64,000 nucleotides of DNA, taken from the NCBI GenBank assembly GCA_013216015.1, contig JABSOI010000011.1, positions 1 to 64,000 on the forward strand. The letters are read 5' to 3'. The stretch comes from Alteromonadaceae bacterium (lineage in GTDB: Bacteria; Pseudomonadota; Gammaproteobacteria; Enterobacterales; Alteromonadaceae). Below the pieces are notes generated by a model. It was not told where the DNA came from. It saw only the letters and a list, made by a program, of their open reading frames with translations, and made no database searches. Each line of letters starts with the position of its first letter. The stretch's first letter is position 1. The position numbers and the translations under genes are program-made. This document shows, piece by piece, positions 47,399 through 57,904 of this stretch.

Positions 47399-47594
47399 TC
47401 AACGTTGGTAACGGGTTAATTTTCACCATAAAGTTTAAGTTAACCGTTACTACTCAGAACGAATGACTTTGAAGAAAAGTCCAGTGTATTAGCCTGTTGA
47501 GCATATAACTTAGTTTATAGTTATAAATGATAGAGGCTGTTCATAAAGACAACTAAAGAAATAAGTTTTTCGTGAAGAGTATTAGGAGGTCAAA
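47399..47594 (+). other. Long atpD-atpC spacer
   Basis: 196 bases separate atpD from atpC, while the other gaps in the operon from atpE to atpD are 13-48 bases. No ORF, terminator or known repeat is seen. An imperfect hairpin around AACTTAGTTTATAGTTATAA (about 47507-47526) and a strong AGGAGGT for atpC (47584-47590) are the only visible features. Confidence 0.6.
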
Positions 47595-48017
47595 ATGTCA
47601 GCAATGACAGTAAATCTAAATGTAGTAAGTGCGGAAGAGGAACTATTCTCTGGTCGTATTGAATCATTACAGATCACTGGTAGCGAAGGTGAATTGGGTA
47701 TTATGCCTGGTCATGCACCTTTGTTGACCTCACTAAAACCTGGTATGGCTCGTATTGTAAAATATGGCGGAGAGGAAGAAGTTATTTATCTTTCTGGCGG
47801 CATGTTAGAAGTTCAACCAAATAATGTTACCGTACTGGCAGATGTTGCTGTACGTGCTAACGATTTAGATGAACAAGCAGTATTAGAAGCTAAGAAACGT
47901 GCAGAAGAACATATGAACGCTCATGGCGATGATGTTAATTATGCAGAAGTTGCTGCTGAGTTAGCTCGTGTGACTGCGCAATTACGCGTAATTCAAGCGA
48001 CTAAAAAGAAAGTTTAA
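47595..48017 (+). CDS. atpC: ATP synthase subunit epsilon
   Basis: A 140-residue F1 epsilon subunit with an N-terminal beta-sandwich ([26 protein letters not shown]) and a C-terminal two-helix hairpin (about 90-138) that can inhibit ATP hydrolysis. The start has an excellent AGGAGGT 7 bases upstream. It is the last gene of the atp operon. Confidence 0.96.
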   Translation: MSAMTVNLNVVSAEEELFSGRIESLQITGSEGELGIMPGHAPLLTSLKPGMARIVKYGGEEEVIYLSGGMLEVQPNNVTVLADVAVRANDLDEQAVLEAKKRAEEHMNAHGDDVNYAEVAAELARVTAQLRVIQATKKKV

Positions 48018-48059
48018 CGACACCAGCAATAATTTAAAACACTAAGTTTTAGTGAATAT

Positions 48060-48098
48060 AAAGCGGCCCTACTGTTAAAGTACGTGCCGCTTTTTTTG
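48060..48098 (+). terminator. Rho-independent terminator of the atp operon
   Basis: AAGCGGC pairs with GCCGCTT around an inner ACT/AGT pair, followed by TTTTTTTG. It lies about 45 bases past the atpC stop. Confidence 0.85.
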
Positions 48099-48347
48099 TG
48101 GAATATATAAAGAAGTACCATGAAAAAATAGTAATAATTGGTCCTAGTTGCAGTGTAAAATATTTAAATGGTGAGCTGACTAAAAATATACACGTGCAGA
48201 TTTTTTACAAGACAAAAACAACTTGATGAATATTTATCAAATTTAATGGTTAAATAAACGTTAAAAACCTGATTTTCAACCGTATAGCTTTATTATCGAC
48301 TTATAAAAAACTACAATAAAGCCAACTTCATATCTTACGGATAAACT
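48099..48347. other. Spacer upstream of glmU
   Basis: A/T-rich, without a supportable ORF, repeat or RNA. It should contain the glmU promoter; no clear -35/-10 pair stands out by eye. Confidence 0.4.
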
Positions 48348-49706
48348 ATGTCTCTTTCAGTCATTATTCTTGCTGCGGGTAAAGGTACTCGTATGCGCTC
48401 ATCATTACCCAAAGTGCTTCATCCTATTGCAGATAAACCTATGGTCAGTCATGTTATTGATAGCGCCCGTCAACTAAATGCCAAAAATATTTATTTAGTT
48501 TATGGTTTTGGTGGAGAAGTATTAAAAGCACAAGTTAATGGCAACGATTTAACTTTTATAGAGCAAGAGCAACAGTTAGGTACAGGTCATGCTGTTGATC
48601 AAGCAACACCCTTTATTAAAGATGATGAAGATATTTTAGTACTTTATGGGGATGTTCCATTAACTAAGGTTTCAACGTTAGAAAATTTGTTAGCAGCTAA
48701 GTCTGACAATGGTATGGCGTTATTAACGGTCTATTTAGCTGATCCTACTGGTTATGGACGTATTATCAGGGAAAATGGCACGGTAGTTGGTATTGTTGAA
48801 CAAAAAGATGCATCTTCAGAACAGCTAAAAATCAATGAAGCAAATACCGGAATTTTGCTGGCTAATGGTGGTGACTTAAAACGTTGGTTAAGTATGCTTT
48901 CAAATGATAATGCGCAAGGGGAATATTACCTGACTGATATTATTGCAATGGCTCACCAGGAAGGTAAAGAAATTACCGCAGCACACCCTGAAACTGAAAT
49001 AGAAGTAGAGGGTGCTAATAATCGGGTACAACTAGCAGGATTAGAGCGTGCTTACCAAGCCAGACAGGCTGAAAGTTTGATGTTAGCTGGTGCAACACTT
49101 CGTGATCCTGCCCGTATTGATATTAGAGGTGAAGTTAGTGTAGGTGAAGAAGTGGTAATAGACATAAATTGTATTTTTGAAGGTAAAGTTATACTGGGAA
49201 ATGGCGTTCAAATCGGCGCAAATAGTATCTTGAAAAATTGTACTATTGGTGAAAATTGCGAAGTGAAACCTAATACTATGGTTGAAGATGCGGTGATTGG
49301 CGATAAGTGTTCGTTAGGGCCATTTGCCAGAATTCGCCCCGGCACCATTATGCATAACGATTCTCACGTAGGTAACTTTGTTGAAACAAAGAAAACGGTA
49401 ATGGGTCAAGGAGCAAAAGCAGGTCATTTATCTTATTTAGGTGATGCTGAAATTGGCGCAAAAGTTAATATTGGTGCAGGCACTATTACCTGTAACTACG
49501 ATGGTGTAAATAAATTCAAGACTATTATTGGTGAAGGTGCCTTTATTGGCTCTAATAGTTCATTAGTAGCTCCTGTTACTATAGGATCAAATGCAACGAT
49601 TGGCGCAGGATCTATTATTGTCAAAGATGTTGAAGTGGATGCTTTGGCTATTGCGAGAGGCAAACAACGTAATATTGCTGGCTGGAAAAAACCAGTAAAA
49701 ACATAG
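48348..49706 (+). CDS. glmU: Bifunctional GlmU (GlcNAc-1-P uridyltransferase and GlcN-1-P acetyltransferase)
   Basis: A 452-residue enzyme making UDP-GlcNAc for peptidoglycan and LPS. The N-terminal pyrophosphorylase domain has [18 protein letters not shown] (residues 7-24) and LYGDVPL. The C-terminal left-handed beta-helix acetyltransferase has hexapeptide repeats and the [21 protein letters not shown] and [11 protein letters not shown] blocks. It forms a pathway pair with glmS downstream, separated by a DeoR-type regulator gene. Confidence 0.97.
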   Translation: MSLSVIILAAGKGTRMRSSLPKVLHPIADKPMVSHVIDSARQLNAKNIYLVYGFGGEVLKAQVNGNDLTFIEQEQQLGTGHAVDQATPFIKDDEDILVLYGDVPLTKVSTLENLLAAKSDNGMALLTVYLADPTGYGRIIRENGTVVGIVEQKDASSEQLKINEANTGILLANGGDLKRWLSMLSNDNAQGEYYLTDIIAMAHQEGKEITAAHPETEIEVEGANNRVQLAGLERAYQARQAESLMLAGATLRDPARIDIRGEVSVGEEVVIDINCIFEGKVILGNGVQIGANSILKNCTIGENCEVKPNTMVEDAVIGDKCSLGPFARIRPGTIMHNDSHVGNFVETKKTVMGQGAKAGHLSYLGDAEIGAKVNIGAGTITCNYDGVNKFKTIIGEGAFIGSNSSLVAPVTIGSNATIGAGSIIVKDVEVDALAIARGKQRNIAGWKKPVKT

Positions 49707-49730
49707 TAGAAAAAAGGTTTTTATTTTTTG

Positions 49731-49757
49731 AAAAAGCGCTTTATCAGCGCTTTTTTT
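49731..49757 (+). terminator. Rho-independent terminator of glmU
   Basis: AAAAAGCGCT, 5-base loop, AGCGCTTTTT plus further T. It lies 24 bases past the glmU stop. Confidence 0.88.
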
Positions 49758-50066
49758 AATTAAAAGTGAATTGTCCGTCAACTCTTTATATAAATAATGA
49801 AGGTAAGTTGACAGTTTTAAAAAGTAAATAAATTTACTTAAATCAGTGATAGAACAGTATAAAAAGCTGAGCATTATCGAGTTTTCTTATTAAAAAAGGA
49901 TGAGATAAATATAAAGGGATTAAAAAGAGTAATAAAATCATGCGAATAAAATTTGCCATTCAAGCTAACTTTTGTTTTAATAGATTAAGTTTTAAAATGA
50001 AACTTAAGTAGTGAAATAAGTTTCGAATAAAAATACTGGATTAACTAAATAAGTTGTCTAATACTT
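49758..50066. other. Spacer between glmU and the DeoR-type regulator
   Basis: About 310 bp of A/T-rich sequence. It presumably holds the promoter of the regulator-glmS pair. Nothing else is evident to me. Confidence 0.4.
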
Positions 50067-50831
50067 ATGTTTAAAAGAAATACTCAACAACGTCGTCATA
50101 CCATTGTTAACGAGCTTAACGATAAAGGTCAGGTGAGCGTTGATCAATTAGCTAGACAATTTAGCACTTCAGAAGTGACTATTCGTAAGGATCTTGCTGC
50201 ACTGGAAAGTAGCGGACTTTTGTTAAGACGCTTTGGCGGCGCTATTTTGTTACCAAAAGAAATTGTTGAATCAAAAATTGAAGTTGTTTCAAAACGAAAG
50301 TTAGCAATTGCAAAAAGTGCCGCAGGACTAATTCGTGATCATAATAGAATTATCATAGATAGCGGTAGAACAACATCAGCTTTGATCAGCGAGCTTGATA
50401 AAATAAAGGGTTTGCTCGTAATGACAAATTCACTGGCAATTGCCAATGAAATTAAAGCATTAGAAAATGGGCCTGTTTTATTGATGACGGGTGGAACCTG
50501 GGATCCTCATTCTGAAGCCTTTCAGGGCCAGGTAGCTGAGCAAGTATTACGTAGTTACGACTTTGATCAGTTGTTTATAGGTGCAGACGGTATTGATATA
50601 AATCGAGGCACAACAACATTTAATGAATTAATAGGGCTTAGTCAGGTAATGGCGGAAGTTGCCAGGGAAGTTATAGTTATGGTGGAGTCAGATAAAATTG
50701 GTCGCAAGATACCTAACCTTGAAATTCCCTGGGAAAGCATTAATACGCTGATAACAGATAGTGAAATATCGATACAAGATAAAAATAACCTGATAGAACA
50801 AGGTATAAATTTTATAATTGCTAAAGATTAA
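50067..50831 (+). CDS. DeoR/GlpR-family transcriptional regulator next to glmS
   Basis: A 254-residue repressor-type protein with an N-terminal DeoR winged HTH (VSVDQLARQFSTSEVTIRKDL, about 24-44; LLRRFGGAIL) and a C-terminal ISOCOT-like sugar-phosphate sensor domain (DSGRTTSALISEL, MTGGTWDP, FIGADGID). It lies 69 bases upstream of glmS on the same strand. The position suggests it senses an amino-sugar phosphate and controls glmS; this is inferred from context only. Confidence 0.88.
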   Translation: MFKRNTQQRRHTIVNELNDKGQVSVDQLARQFSTSEVTIRKDLAALESSGLLLRRFGGAILLPKEIVESKIEVVSKRKLAIAKSAAGLIRDHNRIIIDSGRTTSALISELDKIKGLLVMTNSLAIANEIKALENGPVLLMTGGTWDPHSEAFQGQVAEQVLRSYDFDQLFIGADGIDINRGTTTFNELIGLSQVMAEVAREVIVMVESDKIGRKIPNLEIPWESINTLITDSEISIQDKNNLIEQGINFIIAKD

Positions 50832-50900
50832 CGAATAAAAATACGATTAAAACCAAATAAAATTACTTAATTTAATATAGTATCAGATAGGATAATTATT

Positions 50901-52733
50901 ATGTGTGGAATTGTAGGAGCAGTAGCACAACGGGATGTAGCTGGTATTTTGCTTGAAGGATTAAAGCGTCTTGAATACAGAGGATATGATTCAGCTGGTA
51001 TTGCAATCGTTGATGTAAATAATAAGTTATCACGCGTTCGGCGTTTAGGAAAAGTTCAGGAATTAGTGGATGCAGTAAGTCTTGAACCACTAATTGGTGG
51101 TACAGGTATTGCGCATACAAGATGGGCAACACACGGTGCTCCAAGTGAAGTAAATGCTCACCCTCACATATCAGGTGGAGAAATAGCCGTAGTTCATAAT
51201 GGTATTATTGAAAATCATGATGAATTACGAACTTACCTGCAAATTTCTGGTTATAACTTTGTTTCACAAACCGATACAGAAGTTATGACCCATCTTATTC
51301 ATTTAGAATTAAAGACGAGTGAATCATTGTTAGAAGCCGTACAAAAAGCGGTAAAACAACTCGATGGTGCATACGGAACTGTAGTAATGGATGCTCGGGA
51401 TAAAGACCGCCTGATAGTTGCACGCTCTGGTAGTCCGTTGGTGATTGGCTATGGTTTAGGTGAAAATTTCATTGCCTCAGATATGATGGCTTTATTACCG
51501 GTAACACGACGTTTTTCATTTTTAGAAGAAGGTGACGTTGCTGAAGTTACTCGTTTTGAAGTCAATGTAATTGACAAAGACGGTAATGCGGTTAAACGTG
51601 AAATAAAAGAAACAGAAGCCACAAATGACGCTGGTGATAAAGGTGAATACCGTCACTACATGCTCAAAGAAACCTACGAGCAACCAACAGCCGTCCGTAA
51701 TACACTAGAAGGTCGTTTAACTACTGATGAAATAGATATAGACACTTTTGGTAAAGGTGCAGACGATATATTTAAAGAAATTGAACATGTACAGATAATT
51801 GCATGTGGTACCAGTTACCATTCCGGCATGGTCGCCCGTTATTGGTTAGAAGCCTTGGCCGGAGTTTCCTGTAATATCGAAATTGCCTCAGAATTCAGAT
51901 ACAGAAAGTCTCATGTACCGAAAAACGCGCTGATAGTGACGATTTCCCAATCAGGTGAAACAGCTGATACTTTAGCCGCTTTACGGTTAGCAAAAGAGTT
52001 GGGTTATAAAGCCAGCTTAGTCATTTGTAATGTGGCTGGGTCTTCATTAGTACGGGAGTCTGATTTAGCTTTTATGACCAAAGCCGGCGCTGAAATTGGC
52101 GTAGCATCAACCAAAGCATTTACGACACAACTTGTAGGGCTAATGATGATGACACTGGCTATTGGTCAACATCACGGTATGCCAGCAGAAAAACAAGCTG
52201 AAATTGCGAAATCATTAATGGCACTGCCAAGTAAATTAGATGAAGTATTAGCACTAGCCCCGTCTATTGAAGCTCTGGCTGAAGATTTTGCAGATAAACA
52301 TCACGCCTTATTTCTTGGACGAGGTGATCAATATCCTATTGCTATGGAAGGAGCATTAAAGTTAAAAGAAATTTCCTATATTCATGCAGAAGCCTACGCA
52401 GCAGGCGAACTAAAACACGGGCCATTAGCACTTATTGATGCTGAAATGCCGGTAATTGTCGTCGCTCCGCAAAACGATCTCATCGAAAAGTTAAAATCTA
52501 ACGTTGAAGAAGTACGCGCACGAGGCGGCTTAATGTATGTTTTCGCTGATTCAAATGCTAACTTTTCCAGCGACGAAACAATGAAAGTAATCGAAGTACC
52601 AGTTTGCGACGAACTTATCGCCCCTATTGTGTATACCATTCCTCTTCAATTGCTTTCTTATTATGTTGCAATAATTAAAGGTACCGATGTAGATCAGCCT
52701 CGGAATTTAGCTAAAAGTGTTACAGTTGAGTAG
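50901..52733 (+). CDS. glmS: Glutamine-fructose-6-phosphate aminotransferase
   Basis: A 610-residue enzyme that makes glucosamine-6-phosphate. The N-terminal glutaminase has the catalytic Cys2 in MCGIVGAV, then [11 protein letters not shown] and HTRWATHG. Two SIS domains follow ([23 protein letters not shown]), and the C-terminal LAKSVTVE is the usual conserved tail. No glmS ribozyme is expected or seen upstream; control is more likely through the neighbouring DeoR-type protein. Confidence 0.97.
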   Translation: MCGIVGAVAQRDVAGILLEGLKRLEYRGYDSAGIAIVDVNNKLSRVRRLGKVQELVDAVSLEPLIGGTGIAHTRWATHGAPSEVNAHPHISGGEIAVVHNGIIENHDELRTYLQISGYNFVSQTDTEVMTHLIHLELKTSESLLEAVQKAVKQLDGAYGTVVMDARDKDRLIVARSGSPLVIGYGLGENFIASDMMALLPVTRRFSFLEEGDVAEVTRFEVNVIDKDGNAVKREIKETEATNDAGDKGEYRHYMLKETYEQPTAVRNTLEGRLTTDEIDIDTFGKGADDIFKEIEHVQIIACGTSYHSGMVARYWLEALAGVSCNIEIASEFRYRKSHVPKNALIVTISQSGETADTLAALRLAKELGYKASLVICNVAGSSLVRESDLAFMTKAGAEIGVASTKAFTTQLVGLMMMTLAIGQHHGMPAEKQAEIAKSLMALPSKLDEVLALAPSIEALAEDFADKHHALFLGRGDQYPIAMEGALKLKEISYIHAEAYAAGELKHGPLALIDAEMPVIVVAPQNDLIEKLKSNVEEVRARGGLMYVFADSNANFSSDETMKVIEVPVCDELIAPIVYTIPLQLLSYYVAIIKGTDVDQPRNLAKSVTVE

Positions 52734-52762
52734 GTTTTAATTAGTGGTTGGTTGGGTTGTAT

Positions 52763-52923
52763 ATACCCATCACCATTCAAAATGCAGGTTTTGATTCGTT
52801 TAAAAAACATATTTACTGCGTTGCTGAATCTTAAATAAGAATAACTTATCCGGCGAATCAGCGTCTTGTAACTATGCTTTTTAATTCACCTCAAATTCCC
52901 GCATTTTGAAAGGTAACGGGTAT
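52763..52923. repeat. Palindromic dispersed element, family D
   Basis: A 161-bp element with termini ATACCCATCACCATTCAAAA (left) and ATACCCGTTACCTTTCAAAA (right, read inward); the similarity continues through ATGCnGG. It has no coding capacity. It lies between the glmS stop and the glmS terminator, the same placement as the element after yidC. Confidence 0.7.
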
Positions 52924-53023
52924 AGCTGTTATTGAATGTTCGCAACTTAGCTCATAGTGCGATACAAAACTTAATAGATCGATACTAAACAAGATCGATT
53001 CTAATTTATAAAGTGCGAAACTG

Positions 53024-53060
53024 AAAAAAGCGACTTTCTCATAGAGGAGTCGCTTTTTTT
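53024..53060 (+). terminator. Rho-independent terminator of glmS
   Basis: AAAAAAGCGACT, 12-base loop, AGTCGCTTTTTTT. It is displaced about 290 bases from the glmS stop by the inserted palindromic element. Confidence 0.87.
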
Positions 53061-53133
53061 ATCAATTGATAATTCCAGTGTAGTACTTTTTAAGATATCC
53101 TGGCTTTATACAATAAAATCAATAAGAATTTTC

Positions 53134-56100
53134 ATGAATCAAACGGGTATCTATGAGCAGCTAATAACTCAGTTAGTTGAACAAAACTTAGATCGTGAAT
53201 CTTTTTATGTTGGAGAGCGATTATTAGAAGCTGCCGAAGCAGCAACATGGTTATCTCGTTTCCTAACCCGAATTATTGAAATTGCGATGGACTCTGTGCC
53301 TAGCGGTGACAGTAGGATTCATGAACAAATCGGTCTCGCAAACACCATTGTTGAATGGCTTAGTAAGCATATTCGAGATGAAGAATTAATCAGTGAAAAT
53401 CTACTAGATAGCCAAGGTAAAATTCTTACCGCGCTATTTGATAAAACTAACCCTATTGCTGCTGATTTACCTAAGTACGTTGAGTCAATAATGCCAATAA
53501 CAGGGCTAACGCAGAGTGAATTATTTTGCGGTAGTAACGTTGGGGTTTCGCTAGAAACCGAGATAAAAAGAGAGATATTGTCTTCTGACAAAATCTATTG
53601 GCTAGTGTCATTTATAAAATGGACTGGTATTCGAATATTTAAAAAAGAGTTAGAGTCTTTCACTCGTAGTGGTAAGCAATTAAAAATAATTACCACATCT
53701 TATATGGGCGCTACTGATGCAAAAGCAGTAGAGTTTTTAGCATCCCTTCCCAATACAGAAGTAAAGCTTAGTTATAATACTAACCGTGAACGGCTTCATG
53801 CAAAGTCTTATTTATTCATGCGTAATACCGGATTTCATACTGGCTATATTGGTTCATCAAATTTATCTCATTCAGCACTAACGAGTGGCTTGGAATGGAA
53901 CCTGAAAATCACATCACAAGAAATCCCACACATCATTGAAAAGTCTCTCAGTACGTTTGAAACCTATTGGGAGTCACCTGACTTTGAACACTTTGATGGT
54001 GAGGTAGAAAGCCGAGAAAAACTAAGCAATGCACTGCAAGAAGCAAAAGGTAGCTTTAATACCTCAACACCTAGTTTTTATTTTGATATCAAACCTCATT
54101 CTCATCAGCAAACCATATTGGAAAAGCTTCAAGTTGAGCGTGAGCTGCATGATCGTTATCGAAACTTGGTAGTTGCAGCAACAGGGACAGGTAAAACCAT
54201 TATTTCAGCTTTTGATTTTTCACGTTTCTATAATGAAAATCCGGAAGCCAAGTTTATATTTATTGCTCATAGAGAAGAAATTTTAAAGCAAGCGCTGGGG
54301 GCATACCGTGGCGTATTAAAAAACAGCTCTTTTGGTGAACTATGGGTTGGTAATAACAAACCGAGTAAATATCAGCATCTTTTCGCCTCAATCCAAAGTT
54401 TAAACAATCAAATTGATACATTAGCCTTAAGTGAAGATTACTTTGATTATATTGTATTTGACGAAGTTCATCATATTTCAGCTAGCAGCTACCGCGCTGT
54501 ATTAAAGCACTTTAGCCCTAAAATACTATTGGGTTTAACTGCTACACCTGAACGACACGATGGTACCGATATTTTAAGCGATTTTTGTAATGTTATTGCT
54601 GCTGAAATTAGGTTGCAAGAGGCCATTAATCAACGTCACCTTTCGCCCTTTCAATATTTTGGCATAGATGATGATACCGACTTAACTAAAATTTCGTGGT
54701 CTAAAGGTCGTTATGACATTGCCGAATTAACCCACCTTTATACCTATAATGACCAAAGGGTTTTGCGTATTTTACAAAGCCTTGAAGAAGTGGTTACTGA
54801 TATATCAAAAATGCGTGCCTTAGCCTTTTGCGTCAGTAAAGAGCACGCAAAATTTATGGCGAAAAAGTTCACCTTGCATAATATTGCCTGTGGCGTGTTA
54901 ACCAGCGATAACAGTAAAGACCGTGAAGTGTTACAACAACAACTTAAATCAAAACAAATAAACGTCTTGTTTGTCGTTGATATATTTAATGAAGGTGTCG
55001 ATATTCCCGAATTAGATACCTTGCTATTTTTACGTCCTACCGAAAGTTTGACTATATTCCTGCAACAACTTGGTCGTGGTCTGCGACTAACTAACGATAA
55101 AGAATGTTGCACTATTTTAGATTTTGTCGGTAATTCACGCCCTGAATATGACTTTTCCCATAAATTTAGAGCTTTGGTCGGTAAAACCAATCAAGCGATA
55201 GCCAAAGAAGTTAAACAAGGCTTCCCGCACCTGCCCTTGGGTTGCCGCATTGAGTTACAAGAAAAAACTCAGGCGATGATCTTGAAAAACATTAGCCAAG
55301 CAACGCTAAACAAAAACAAACTGCTGAGCTTAATTAATAACTTTCCGCATAATACCAACTTACCGTTAACGCTAACTAACTTTTTACAGCTCAACCCTAA
55401 CCTTACCCTAGAAGATATATACAAAGTTAAATGTGGCAAAATTGGTGGCTGGTCAGTATTACTTGCCGCCAGCAAAAACAAGGAAGTTGCGATAGAGGAA
55501 AAAGGACTTTATTCGGCTTATTATCGCGCCATTAATAATAGATTACTCAACTGTTCATCTATTTCATATTTACGTTTTATTAAAGCGCTGTGTGATAACA
55601 CCTTTTCAATATCAGCTCTGAATACCGATGTAAACTTACCCAAACACCAGCAACTCTTTTCTTTAATGACTCATTACGATTTTTGGGATAAAACAGGAAA
55701 ACAGGCTGGCTTTGGTGATTTAGCAGAAAGCTTATTAGCGCTAAGAAACACAACACTGCTTGCGGAATTAACCGAAGTTATTGCCATACTTATTGAGCGA
55801 CTTGAAGTGAGCGAGTTTACTATGCCAACGGTCAATAACTCGAAAGTAGATACATCGCCATTAAAAATGCATGTTCGTTATCCGAAAGAGCACATTCTCG
55901 TCGCCTTTGGTGATAGTACCTTCGCTAAAAAATCATCGAGCCGAGAAGGTGTTTTGAATATTGCCGATGCTAATACCGATCTGTTATTTGTAACATTAGA
56001 TAAATGTGAAAAGCAGTTTTCTGCAACAACTATGTACCACGATTATGCCATTAGCCCGACCTTGTTTCATTGGCAAACTCAAAATAGCGCTAGGCCAAAT

Positions 56101-56331
56101 TCAGGCCGAGGCTTGGGTTATATAACACAGCAAGAAACTAGCAAAACCTTCATCTTATTTGTGCGTGAACAAGGCAAAGATGAGAACGGCAGAACCATGG
56201 GTTTTGTTAATTTTGGCCCAGTAGATTTTGTTAAATATGAAGGCAGTCAGCCAATGAATATCACCTGGAAGCTTAAACATCCCATGCCAGCATATTTGTG
56301 GCATGAGACGGCTAAATTGGCTGTTGGATAA
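53134..56331 (+). CDS. PLD-nuclease / DEAD-box helicase / DUF3427 protein
   Basis: A 1065-residue protein with an N-terminal PLD-like (HKD family) domain: H222-x-K224 in LHAKSYLF and IGSSNLSHSAL at 239-249. An SF2 helicase core follows: Walker A ATGTGKT (349-355), DEVH (443-446), TATPER (469-474), a helicase-C domain with DIFNEGVDIP (616-625), and motif VI QLGRGLRLT (645-653). The last 400 residues correspond to the DUF3427 region. The architecture points to a DNA-acting enzyme, perhaps defensive. It is monocistronic, with its own terminator, at the edge of an accessory region. The exact function is unknown. Confidence 0.88.
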   Translation: MNQTGIYEQLITQLVEQNLDRESFYVGERLLEAAEAATWLSRFLTRIIEIAMDSVPSGDSRIHEQIGLANTIVEWLSKHIRDEELISENLLDSQGKILTALFDKTNPIAADLPKYVESIMPITGLTQSELFCGSNVGVSLETEIKREILSSDKIYWLVSFIKWTGIRIFKKELESFTRSGKQLKIITTSYMGATDAKAVEFLASLPNTEVKLSYNTNRERLHAKSYLFMRNTGFHTGYIGSSNLSHSALTSGLEWNLKITSQEIPHIIEKSLSTFETYWESPDFEHFDGEVESREKLSNALQEAKGSFNTSTPSFYFDIKPHSHQQTILEKLQVERELHDRYRNLVVAATGTGKTIISAFDFSRFYNENPEAKFIFIAHREEILKQALGAYRGVLKNSSFGELWVGNNKPSKYQHLFASIQSLNNQIDTLALSEDYFDYIVFDEVHHISASSYRAVLKHFSPKILLGLTATPERHDGTDILSDFCNVIAAEIRLQEAINQRHLSPFQYFGIDDDTDLTKISWSKGRYDIAELTHLYTYNDQRVLRILQSLEEVVTDISKMRALAFCVSKEHAKFMAKKFTLHNIACGVLTSDNSKDREVLQQQLKSKQINVLFVVDIFNEGVDIPELDTLLFLRPTESLTIFLQQLGRGLRLTNDKECCTILDFVGNSRPEYDFSHKFRALVGKTNQAIAKEVKQGFPHLPLGCRIELQEKTQAMILKNISQATLNKNKLLSLINNFPHNTNLPLTLTNFLQLNPNLTLEDIYKVKCGKIGGWSVLLAASKNKEVAIEEKGLYSAYYRAINNRLLNCSSISYLRFIKALCDNTFSISALNTDVNLPKHQQLFSLMTHYDFWDKTGKQAGFGDLAESLLALRNTTLLAELTEVIAILIERLEVSEFTMPTVNNSKVDTSPLKMHVRYPKEHILVAFGDSTFAKKSSSREGVLNIADANTDLLFVTLDKCEKQFSATTMYHDYAISPTLFHWQTQNSARPNSGRGLGYITQQETSKTFILFVREQGKDENGRTMGFVNFGPVDFVKYEGSQPMNITWKLKHPMPAYLWHETAKLAVG

Positions 56332-56349
56332 TGGAATAAAATGAAATTC

Positions 56350-56396
56350 AGCGTAAATAAAGTGGTGTACAAACTTTATTTACGCTAGTTTTTTAT
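56350..56396 (+). terminator. Terminator after the PLD-helicase gene
   Basis: AGCGTAAATAAAGT and ACTTTATTTACGCT are perfect 14-bp arms with a 9-base loop, followed by AGTTTTTTAT. It lies 18 bases past the stop and may act in both directions, since the ATPase remnant ends facing it. Confidence 0.8.
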
Positions 56397-56451
56397 CGTA
56401 TTGGACAAGCTAGAAAAACACGTAATAATCACCTTGGTTTAAGATACTTAA

Positions 56452-57513
56452 TTAAGCTATAATCTTGCTCGGTAAACGTTCAAGTTTGAAGTTATTAGTA
56501 TTTAATCCTGCAACCGATGCTGCGTAGGTTTCATCATTTTCATCAAATGAAGCTACAACAATACTTTGTAATCCCTGTGTTGTTGACAAGATATCGAGCA
56601 TCTTATTCACACTTTTTGTACTCATTGAATGTTGAGCTGGTTCATCAAATAAAATCAAGCCAGGGTGGTTACCACCAGTATTAGAAGATGCTTTATATAA
56701 AGAGATCAAATATGACCAAATTAGCCTTACAAAATCACTTGCAGATGAATCTGATTTGATATCAGTAGTGTTAACTTCTTCTTTTTTCTTCAATTCAGAA
56801 GGTGTATCCACCTGCTCTCTCAACTCAAGGTCTTTCAGGTAAGGAAGTAAAGTTCCTGCCTTTACCTCAATTTCATCAGCATCTGCACTACGATAACCAA
56901 AGTCAGATGCTAACGACTTAAATTCAGTAGAGAACGCTGTAATTTTAACCCAATCACCCCGAGTAAAGCTGTACTGCGATAAACCTGAAATAGAACCGTT
57001 TAGCTCTTTATATTTCACTGATAAAGTAGCTAAACTTTCAAGGATAACTTCTACTTTTTCTTCAAGTTTATTTAGCTCTAGCTGCCGGTTCTCCACTGTT
57101 ATTTTACGCCTGATATCAGCTTCTTTAACATTAGTAGTTGATTTGATATCTCGTTTCAATGAAATCAATTCTTTCCTGAATTTAACAACTTCCCTATTTA
57201 TCGTTAACAATTGTCCTTTATCTCTTTCAATATGTATATCTAACCCATCAAGTAGAGACTTTGTCATTTTTTTCTGATTATCTAAGTGCGTAATATTTTC
57301 CTGAAGAGACATAGGCATTGCAACGCTATCTGGTGAAATCAAGATATCATCGATAGGGTTCATACAAGTGTGACATTTGCCTTTGGCAAAATCTAATGCT
57401 GATTCATCCGCTCCAAACTTAACGAGTTTTTCAGTTAACTTATTAGCTTTTAAATCTTTTTTTATTATACCTAGGAAATCCCTTTTGGAGCCCTTTATAC
57501 ATGAGGGGTTACT
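56452..57513 (-). pseudogene. Truncated zinc-hook SMC-like ATPase (C-terminal half only)
   Basis: The open frame runs from a stop at 57514-57516 to 56452. The first ATG is at 57363, but similarity-like sequence continues upstream of it. Order: a CxxC zinc-hook-like KCHTC just before the ATG at 57363, a long heptad-like coiled coil (about 20-140 after it), then HPGLILFDEPAQHSM, a Walker B/D-loop of the Rad50/SMC/ABC class, and a C-terminal strand region. The N-terminal half with Walker A is absent, and only about 100-130 bp of unrelated sequence separates the upstream stop from the next remnant. It is therefore a 5'-deleted gene. It converges on the PLD-helicase gene. Confidence 0.75.
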
Positions 57514-57543
57514 CTATAACATATTTGCAACTGGCTAGATGAT

Positions 57544-57630
57544 TTATATTTTTGTTAGAGGGCAACTTTTATCGGCGTCAATACCACCAGTAACACCAAG
57601 AACAATTTTTATGCTCTTAAGAAATTGCAT
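57544..57630 (-). pseudogene. Tiny flavoprotein-like remnant
   Basis: A 28-codon frame whose residues KIVLGVTGGIDADKS resemble the N-terminal nucleotide-binding start of CoaBC/Dfp-type flavoproteins (KIVLGVSGGIAAYK). It stops at once afterwards. It may be a fragment left by rearrangement or chance; the resemblance is short. Confidence 0.3.
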
Positions 57631-57904
57631 AATATGCTAGTGTTAATATGTATAATGACAAAAAGATAACATTTACTCATTTGTTCTATAAATCAAAAAA
57701 TCGACCCATGGATTTTAGAACTAAAAGTTTTCATTACAATTACTCATTCGAAAAAAACATTGGTTCAATATTTCCTATCTCATTAAGTGCCCAAATTCCG
57801 ATAGTGTCTTCACACATTATGTCGGCTGTTTAGACTTTCTCCTGAAATAGGCTTGAATATATTATTAATACCAATTGGATTAAAATAAAGCTTTGAAAAT
57901 TAAT
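57631..57904. other. Non-coding stretch between two decayed genes
   Basis: No supportable gene. A lone end of a family-A element (AATACCAATTGGATTAA, near 57869) is present without a partner end. A 61-codon frame at 57648-57833 has no recognisable features. Confidence 0.4.

Noticed and set aside
49587-49874. Leftward frame of 95 codons over the glmU 3' end
   Set aside because: It overlaps the glmU C-terminus and its terminator, has no ribosome site and has a low-complexity composition; it is an antisense shadow.
50832-50900. glmS ribozyme or riboswitch
   Set aside because: The 69-base gap is too short for the known ribozyme, which is confined to mainly Gram-positive lineages, and no matching core is visible.
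57648-57833. 61-codon rightward frame between decayed genes
   Set aside because: No ribosome site, no family-like motif, and it lies in a region of gene remnants.
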